From positions 1 to 44,597 of the IMG/VR virus record IMGVR_UViG_3300013132_000084: a stretch of 44,597 bases of DNA. One strand, written 5' to 3'. Shown here piece by piece: positions 39,398-44,597 of this stretch (position 1 is its first letter; each line of letters starts with the position of its first letter). The notes beneath the pieces were generated by a model, which saw only the letters and a list, made by a program, of their open reading frames with translations, was not told the origin of the DNA and did no database searches. Both the position numbers and the translations under genes were made by a program. This DNA comes from a virus.

Positions 39398-39808
39398 ATG
39401 TACAATGTATTTGTTTATGGAAGTTTAAAAGAAGGATTTGGAAATCATGGATTTTTAAGTCAATCTGAATTTTTAGGAGATGCGACAACTGTTGATTCAA
39501 GATTTAGAATGGTTAGTCTTGGAAGCTTTCCTGGTGTTTATGATGTAGGTAATGATAAGATTAAAGGAGAGATTTATTCTGTTAATCATTATACACTTCG
39601 AAATTTAGATAGGCTTGAAAGCGAAGGTAGCTTTTATTCACGTAGAACTTTTTCGTTTAAGTTATCAAATGGACAGATTATAGATTCTTATATTTATATT
39701 TTATTAGATGATTTTAGTGGCTCAAATGATGACTCTATTTTAGATTCAAGCGAAGAATCATCACGGATAGCTTTTTGGACATCAGATAGAAAAGTAAAAT
39801 ACATTTAA
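39398..39808 (+). CDS. Gamma-glutamylcyclotransferase-like protein (GGCT/AIG2)
   Basis: The 136-residue product starts MYNVFVYGSLKEG, the classic YGSL motif, and has LDRLESEGSFYSRR with the catalytic-Glu position of the GGCT family, plus YIYIL near the end. These enzymes release 5-oxoproline from gamma-glutamyl amines or peptides. Upstream in-frame ATG codons exist (39386, 39341), but the chosen start places the motif at the N-terminus. It lies beside the amidoligase and is divergently transcribed; together they may build and trim a gamma-glutamyl-type bond. Confidence 0.87.
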   Translation: MYNVFVYGSLKEGFGNHGFLSQSEFLGDATTVDSRFRMVSLGSFPGVYDVGNDKIKGEIYSVNHYTLRNLDRLESEGSFYSRRTFSFKLSNGQIIDSYIYILLDDFSGSNDDSILDSSEESSRIAFWTSDRKVKYI

Positions 39809-39868
39809 TTTTACATCAAGAAAAAATGATATTTTCCTAATAATATCAAGCATATTCAAACATACTCG

Positions 39869-39899
39869 AAAGTAGAAGATTTATTTCTTCTACTTTTTA
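39869..39899 (+). terminator. Terminator after the cyclotransferase gene
   Basis: An 11-bp stem AAAGTAGAAGA/TCTTCTACTTT and a T-rich tail. Confidence 0.85.
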
Positions 39900-39921
39900 T
39901 TTTTTGAACATCATTATTATT

Positions 39922-40449
39922 ATGGAGCCTACATCAAAAGAAGATCCAGAGTTTAGAAAAAAAATTGATGAGGTATTTGAGTATTTCAAACCTGGCAAAA
40001 TATTCAAAATTATTAGCAAGTCTGTTTCATTTTATGAACACACAAGCATGATTAATTTTATTAAAAATTTAAGACGACAACAAACAAATAATGTTATATC
40101 TCCTGGATTAAAAATATTAGAAATTAAAGAAGAATGTGTATTGTTATTAAACGTTAAAACAATAGATTCTACTTTTCAGTTATATGAAGACATAGACATC
40201 TCTTCGTTTGCTGCCTTTAATTCAAAAACAAATCATCTGAGAATATATTTAGAATTTTTAGTTGGTAATGAAAAAGGAATAAAAATATTAAGATTATATC
40301 CTGATATCAATAAAGCTTTTCTTCACGCAAGAAAAAAAATTAAAGCTAATACGGATGCCGAGATTCAATATCAATTATATGATGGGTTAGATGGTGAAGT
40401 AATTGGACTAATTTTAGAAGAACTACAAGAGAAAAAAGAAAATGAGTGA
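39922..40449 (+). CDS. Unknown protein of the small barrel type
   Basis: I start at the ATG at 39922 (MEPTSKEDPEF); an earlier TTG adds six Ile-rich residues. The 175-residue protein has KPGKIFKIISKSVSFYE, PGLKILEIKEECVLLLNV and a helical C-terminal half. The first part follows the G-x-h-h-x-h pattern of the small proteins nearby. It overlaps the next gene by eight bases. Confidence 0.7.
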   Translation: MEPTSKEDPEFRKKIDEVFEYFKPGKIFKIISKSVSFYEHTSMINFIKNLRRQQTNNVISPGLKILEIKEECVLLLNVKTIDSTFQLYEDIDISSFAAFNSKTNHLRIYLEFLVGNEKGIKILRLYPDINKAFLHARKKIKANTDAEIQYQLYDGLDGEVIGLILEELQEKKENE

Positions 40450-40801
40450 ATCAATTAGATATACATCTATATCAGCAGATATAGTAATTGAGCCGGGTAA
40501 ATTATATTGTGTAACAAGTCCAATTGTACCAGTTACTGATTTTCCAAAAGCAGATAGAATCTATACTTCAGATATATCTTTACTAATTCCTGAAGATTGG
40601 TTACAATTATATAGAGAAGATACAAATGGATATTATGATATGAATTCTCCATTTTTAGTTCTTGATATAGGACCATCTAAATTAATTCAATTATCTTCAG
40701 ATCCTCCCACATCTTTTCATGAAGTTTGGTTATATATTCTTTATGAAGAACGCAGGGGTTGGATTAAAGTAGATACAAATCGTTTAGAAGAAGTTATATA
40801 A
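40442..40801 (+). CDS. Small barrel-like unknown protein
   Basis: The 119-residue product has VIEPGKLYCVTSPIVPV, SDISLLIPEDW, SPFLVLDIGPSKLIQLSS and YILYEERRGWIKVDTNRLEEV, strongly like the other small barrel-type proteins. Cotranslated with the upstream gene. The end overlaps the convergent gene. Confidence 0.72.
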   Translation: MSESIRYTSISADIVIEPGKLYCVTSPIVPVTDFPKADRIYTSDISLLIPEDWLQLYREDTNGYYDMNSPFLVLDIGPSKLIQLSSDPPTSFHEVWLYILYEERRGWIKVDTNRLEEVI

Positions 40802-41216
40802 TTTCTTGTTCTGGTAAAAACAGCAAAGGATCATATAAATTAAAAATTCTTTTAAAAAGATCTAATCCTGAAGAAGAAGATTGGAACTCACTTGTGCTAA
40901 ATAATTGATTTCTATACATAAATCTCAAAAAGAACCCAGTGGTTGAATCTTTTTGATTTAAAAAACTGGGTGGCGAGCTGGAGATATCTATTAGAAGCAA
41001 TGGTTCTCCAAAGAGAAATAGCAAATCTTCGCAATATTGTTTACTTGATAAATGATATATGTCAAAATCATCTAGATAGTTCCAAAAGTCATTGTGACTA
41101 AAGAAAGGGAAATCTCCAGTAAATTCTAATAAAGTTCCAGATTTGTATCCAGCGTCTGCAAGAATACTTTTAATTTCTTTAATGGAATATGCATTCTCTT
41201 GAATATTTTTCCCCAT
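40794..41216 (-). CDS. Small unknown protein of the barrel type
   Basis: The 140-residue product begins with a helical segment (NAYSIKEIKSILADAG) then YKSGTLLEFTGDFPFF, LLFLFGEPLLLIDI and GFFLRFMYRNQLF. The KSGTLLEF strand follows the common lead motif of the region. No ribosome site is clear. Convergent with the preceding gene, overlapping by eight bases. Confidence 0.68.
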   Translation of the reverse strand: MGKNIQENAYSIKEIKSILADAGYKSGTLLEFTGDFPFFSHNDFWNYLDDFDIYHLSSKQYCEDLLFLFGEPLLLIDISSSPPSFLNQKDSTTGFFLRFMYRNQLFSTSEFQSSSSGLDLFKRIFNLYDPLLFLPEQEII

Positions 41217-41259
41217 ATTACTAATTAAATTGGTAATATATTAAGATGCTACTAATAAA

Positions 41260-41472
41260 ATGACAAAAAGATTAAAAATAGCAAATATACAAGAAGAAGT
41301 CTTAAAAGAAGTTCTTTTCTTATTGAAAGAAAAGTTTATTTCAGAACAGAGTGCTGCGGCAGAAGAAATAAAAGAAATAATTCCTCCTGATGCTGGAAAT
41401 TTGATTAATGTAGAACCTTCTGGAGATCCAAACGCCCCTTTGTTAATATTTTTGAATCCCTCCAAGAAATAA
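41260..41472 (+). CDS. Small unknown protein
   Basis: The 70-residue product has a long helix (IQEEVLKEVLFLLKEKF) with Ala/Glu, then a Pro/Gly/Asn end that includes EPSGDPNAPLLIFLNPSKK. No motif recognised and no ribosome site seen. It lies 33 bases before the next gene. Confidence 0.6.
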   Translation: MTKRLKIANIQEEVLKEVLFLLKEKFISEQSAAAEEIKEIIPPDAGNLINVEPSGDPNAPLLIFLNPSKK

Positions 41473-41505
41473 AAAAGAAATAATTTAAAAAGTAAAGGAC
41501 GAAAT

Positions 41506-42894
41506 ATGGCTGGCTTAGGATTTGCTGAATTAATAAAAAGAAATAATTTAGAAATTTTATTAAATAAAATTAAAAACGATGAACCTCTTGCTGTCATAAA
41601 TGATCCGTTAATGCGTATTATTTACGGTAACGAAGTCAAGATAGTCAAACAACCTAAATTAATAACTAATTTAGAAACCATGGTAAAAGATCGTGCCGAA
41701 GGAAAGACTATTTCTCCAATTAATTTGAACAGAGAATATCTTCCAAGTGAAGGTGATAAAGAAGAAATTTATGCAAAGCTTTTCAAACGTGGAGATAGGG
41801 AAGCTTACAGTATTAAATTACCTTTACAACAACCTATCTTTAAATCAAAAGAAGATATAATATCTGATTTAAAAGCAGCTAAATTTTCAGAGAAACAAAT
41901 AAAAGATGCTCTAGAAAAGTTTGAAAGTAAAAAGTATGGAGCTGACATAGATCGCGTTTCTTACAAGATAGACACGATATATACGGGAAAATTGTTAAAA
42001 ACATCTGATTTTGGTGGTAAAGAATCTGAACATGCTTTAAAAAAGGAAAAATTTTATTTTGATAAATTGAATAGTTTAATTGAAGCGGCAACTGATAATG
42101 GTATTACACCAATAACAATTCATGTCATTGATTCTTTTAAAAAAGAAATAATGTTATTGAAAGATGTTGTTAAAGTTATAAGAACTCCAGGTTCTGCTAA
42201 TAAACCTATTTCTGATTTTGAAATTAAAGATAAGGCAAACAAAACAATTGCTTTCATTTCTCATAAATCTGGTAAAGAACCAACAGATTTCGGACAATAT
42301 AGTGGAGTTTCTGAAAAGGGAAGAAATAAAATCTTTAGTCATCCTGAAACGCAAGATTTTGGCAAATCTATAAAAGATTGGTTATATTCTATATCAAAAA
42401 GATATGGTGATGGAACAATAAGTCAATTTATTGATGCTGATTTGTCTAAAGGAACTAAAAGTACAAATCCTTGGAACGATTCAATCAAAGACAAAAGATT
42501 TGGGGAAGAATCGATTTATATCTTTCCAAGAAGAATTACAATTGCCAAATTAATAGTTGATCCAAATCTAAAAAAGATGGCAATGTTTGGACAAGATATC
42601 GTTGATAACGAGGGTAAAATAACAAAAGAAAAAGGAACAAATGCAGTAGATTTCCTTGCACAAGGAATGTTTACCTTAACACCAAGGGAAGATGGAACTT
42701 GGGATTTGACAGCAGATAAAATTATCTCCTCTGCTGAAGATTTAACAAGTCTTGAAACAAAATATGCTCCTGTCTTTGTTGCAAGATACGAAGGTAAGAA
42801 AGCAAATCTTGGTATAGCTGGTTGTAGAATCTCAATCTATGCTCAAGAAGGAAGAAACATAAAGTATTATGTTGTTAAAGAAGAAGTTGAATGA
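41506..42894 (+). CDS. Large unknown protein with a nuclease-like strand pattern
   Basis: The 462-residue product is not recognised. Near residues 238-262 the sequence ISDFEIKDKANKTIAFISHKSG has an acidic residue followed, after a strand, by SxK, and then DFGQYSGVSE; this is reminiscent of PD-(D/E)XK cores and of a family of phage proteins with SHKxG...DFxQ. The C-terminal part has EGKKANLGIAGCRIS. The N-terminus AGLGFAELIKRNNLEILLNKI recalls the helical starts of genes at 17-19 kb. A weak AAAGGA site precedes the ATG. Function unknown; virion-associated or nuclease are both possible. Confidence 0.7.
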   Translation: MAGLGFAELIKRNNLEILLNKIKNDEPLAVINDPLMRIIYGNEVKIVKQPKLITNLETMVKDRAEGKTISPINLNREYLPSEGDKEEIYAKLFKRGDREAYSIKLPLQQPIFKSKEDIISDLKAAKFSEKQIKDALEKFESKKYGADIDRVSYKIDTIYTGKLLKTSDFGGKESEHALKKEKFYFDKLNSLIEAATDNGITPITIHVIDSFKKEIMLLKDVVKVIRTPGSANKPISDFEIKDKANKTIAFISHKSGKEPTDFGQYSGVSEKGRNKIFSHPETQDFGKSIKDWLYSISKRYGDGTISQFIDADLSKGTKSTNPWNDSIKDKRFGEESIYIFPRRITIAKLIVDPNLKKMAMFGQDIVDNEGKITKEKGTNAVDFLAQGMFTLTPREDGTWDLTADKIISSAEDLTSLETKYAPVFVARYEGKKANLGIAGCRISIYAQEGRNIKYYVVKEEVE

Positions 42895-43707
42895 TTAATA
42901 ATTTGTAATCACAAGTTCCTTCTTCTTTTTACCCGCCGAATTCATATTATATACGACATCTATCTCCTGAATGTTTGCCCAGGAAAATAGATGTCGTATA
43001 TGTTCATTATCATTATATGTAATCATCCATAGATGATCTTTGCAGTTTTTACAATTATCTGCAAATTCAACATGATTAAAACCCTGGTGCATATTTCCAG
43101 TACTGCCATATAGATTACTTGATTTAATATCATATGGCGGATCTAGAAATATAAAAACCTTACCATTTGATTGGTCCGCCGGAGCTGTAAGTAAATCATT
43201 ATAATCTAGATTTGTAATCTTAGCGTTCGAGAACAGGGGTTCTACTTTAGAAATATTCTTAATGCTATTGGTAGTTAGTCTACCATCAAAAGCTTGTTGG
43301 CTATACCCACCGCTGAACGTAAGACCGCTGAAGCTACAACGATTTAAAATGAACAAGGCTGCTGCTTGTTCATCCTTATTTAGATTAAGATACTCTCTTC
43401 TCAACTTGGCATGAAGTTCTTTGCCAGTTGAATATTGTTGCTTCAATGAGTTTACAATATTTGTTAATTGATCGGATGAATTTGCAGATTGTTGCCAAAA
43501 ATTTGCAATTGGTTCGAATTTATCGTTAATCCACCAATTATGAACTTCACTTCTCTGCTGTTTTATATAGAAAAATACAGAACCTCCTCCAAAGAAAGGT
43601 TCACGATATTCTGTGAACTCTAGAGGAATTTTATTATAGATATCTTTTACAATCCTTTGCTTTCCACCCGGATACCGCAAAGAACTCTTAATCAAAACTT
43701 GAGACAT
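42895..43707 (-). CDS. dam: DNA adenine methyltransferase (Dam, D12 class)
   Basis: The 270-residue enzyme has motif I in YPGGK (12-16) and PFFGGGSVF (37-45), and the catalytic motif IV DPPY (189-192), with WMITYNDNEHIR (about 225-236) after it, as in Dam methylases that transfer a methyl group from S-adenosylmethionine to the N6 of adenine, usually in GATC. It may protect phage DNA from restriction. It ends at the stop of the convergent gene with no gap. Confidence 0.93.
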   Translation of the reverse strand: MSQVLIKSSLRYPGGKQRIVKDIYNKIPLEFTEYREPFFGGGSVFFYIKQQRSEVHNWWINDKFEPIANFWQQSANSSDQLTNIVNSLKQQYSTGKELHAKLRREYLNLNKDEQAAALFILNRCSFSGLTFSGGYSQQAFDGRLTTNSIKNISKVEPLFSNAKITNLDYNDLLTAPADQSNGKVFIFLDPPYDIKSSNLYGSTGNMHQGFNHVEFADNCKNCKDHLWMITYNDNEHIRHLFSWANIQEIDVVYNMNSAGKKKKELVITNY

Positions 43708-43754
43708 GTTATTTCCTCAATAGATGAAGACATGATTGTTGTTAATTTTATAAT

Positions 43755-44156
43755 TTATTTAGCGTATGTTTGTCCGCTATTAATTAATACCTTAAAAGAG
43801 TCACCAAGGATCTTACCCTGAAGACCTGGCTTAGAAAATTTATCATAATCTAGATAAAGAACCTTGTCTTCATATACAAAGACAAGGACCATGTGCTTTA
43901 GAATTGAGCAATAATCGATTCCTGCAAATAAAACACTGCTACTCCCAGGCAGGAGTACAGGAACATCAACTCCAAGTTTATCTCCAATCATTGAATGACA
44001 TTCAATGGGTTGCTGAATTTCAATCATTGATCCTATCTTCATTCCAAGATAGTTTTTTAATTCAAATTGAATATCCATTTTTCTTCCTTTAATATTACTG
44101 GGAAGATCTGACTTTGTTAGCTTTTTAGCTACTTCATCTTTGAATGTTATGCTCAT
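43755..44156 (-). CDS. Small unknown protein
   Basis: I start at 44156 (MSITFKDEVAKKLTKSD) because an AGGA ribosome site lies six bases before it. The 133-residue product has a helical N-terminus, then KIGSMIEIQQPI, DVPVLLPGSSSVLFAGI, HMVLVFVYEDKVLYLDYDKF and a Gly-rich end. It fits the small beta-rich pattern of the region. Function unknown. Confidence 0.72.
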   Translation of the reverse strand: MSITFKDEVAKKLTKSDLPSNIKGRKMDIQFELKNYLGMKIGSMIEIQQPIECHSMIGDKLGVDVPVLLPGSSSVLFAGIDYCSILKHMVLVFVYEDKVLYLDYDKFSKPGLQGKILGDSFKVLINSGQTYAK

Positions 44157-44181
44157 GTTTTTCCTAAATAGGGATTTCTCT

Positions 44182-44210
44182 ATCATATCATATAGGAAAA
44201 CGCTTTTCAA
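44182..44210 (-). promoter_or_regulatory. Promoter of the 43755-44156 gene
   Basis: Minus-strand TTGAAA, 17-base spacer, TATGAT: a near-perfect sigma70 promoter. Confidence 0.75.
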
Positions 44211-44216
44211 GTATTA

Positions 44217-44597
44217 TCAGGGTTCCCACTTAACTAAAATACATGAAAAGAAATCAAGGAAATTTTCTTGAGTAATTGCATTTATATCTCTCATCTCTTC
44301 AAAAGTAGCAAAAGATATAATGCAAACTTGATCATTGTTAATAACTTTTGCCGCTAAACATTTATTTGCGTCATCATAAACAATTTCAAGAAACATTAGG
44401 ACATTATCTTTGCTGAATCTAAAAAAAGAAATTCTCTTAGTAGAGTCTATGTTGCCATCATCTATAGTTTGAATTAAAGTAAAATCAAATGTTGTTTTTA
44501 TGAGGGTACCTTTTTTTATTCCCAGCTCTTTCTCTAAAAGATAAGTTAAATAATCTATTTCTTTTAAAGATGGCTTTACTACTTCCAATCTAACTGG
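44217..44597 (-). CDS. Small unknown protein (5' partial)
   Basis: The frame is open to the right edge of the window, so the true start is probably beyond it; a TTG at 44588 is the only start codon visible. The product has helix KPSLKEIDYLTYLLEKELG, then IKKGTLIKTTFDFTLIQ and strands such as RISFFRFSKDNVLMFLEIVYDD. The GTLIKTT strand follows the same lead pattern as its neighbours. Confidence 0.65.
   Translation of the reverse strand, partial: PVRLEVVKPSLKEIDYLTYLLEKELGIKKGTLIKTTFDFTLIQTIDDGNIDSTKRISFFRFSKDNVLMFLEIVYDDANKCLAAKVINNDQVCIISFATFEEMRDINAITQENFLDFFSCILVKWEP

Noticed and set aside
1-44597. CRISPR arrays, rRNA genes and attachment sites
   Set aside because: No regularly spaced repeats, no rRNA sequence and no integrase or att-like repeat were seen.

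Overview
The window is part of a large, AT-rich, T4-like (myovirus-type) phage genome. The evidence is the left-end block of an acidic prohead-core scaffold followed by a gp23-type major capsid protein, then a gp26-type baseplate hub protein, a gp32-type single-strand DNA-binding protein, a UvsX/RecA recombinase and a dUTPase. Around these lie tRNA genes, many small unknown genes on alternating strands, tight stop/start overlaps and sigma70-like promoters. The host cannot be read from the window. One lipoprotein gene with MopE-type Cys/Asp motifs and a vWA domain resembles secreted proteins common in Myxococcota and related bacteria, which is only a hint.

Layout. 1-2.8 kb: scaffold (5' partial) and major capsid protein. 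2.9-5.6 kb: inserted endonuclease and the vWA lipoprotein. 5.7-10.9 kb: baseplate hub gene with an overlapping second frame, an HD hydrolase, gp32, an intein-split UvsX and a dUTPase. 11.0-13.6 kb (minus strand): small genes including two very short ones, a ClpP-like protease and a DnaQ-like exonuclease. 13.7-22.5 kb (plus): virion-type or unknown proteins, including a second intein-bearing gene, two neighbours with the same C-terminal peptide, a fibre-type N-terminal domain protein and a repetitive 691-residue structural protein. 22.5-24.2 kb (minus): a lectin-like fibre protein and a small neighbour. 24.2-26.8 kb (plus): patatin phospholipase in a three-gene overlapping operon with an acidic scaffold-like protein. 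26.8-30.1 kb: zinc-ribbon protein and a tRNA cluster, including a tRNA-Leu(UAA) split by a group I intron. 30.2-33.1 kb: divergent MoxR ATPase and metallopeptidase/vWA protein. 33.1-37.7 kb: many small beta-rich proteins, a degenerate peptide deformylase, a cytidylyltransferase-like enzyme and two more tRNAs. 37.8-39.8 kb: amidoligase and gamma-glutamylcyclotransferase, divergently transcribed. 39.9-44.6 kb: more small unknowns, a possible nuclease-like protein and a Dam methylase.

How the parts may fit. gp32, UvsX, dUTPase, the DnaQ-like exonuclease and Dam serve DNA replication, recombination and modification. Scaffold, capsid, hub and fibre genes build the particle. The most unusual parts are the self-splicing elements (one group I intron, two inteins), the amidoligase-cyclotransferase pair, the MoxR-vWA pair, the patatin operon and a cluster of related-looking small barrel-like proteins. 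Promoters of the form TTGACA/TTTACA-16/17-TATNNT stand before several minus-strand and tRNA genes, so these are probably read by the host sigma70 RNA polymerase.
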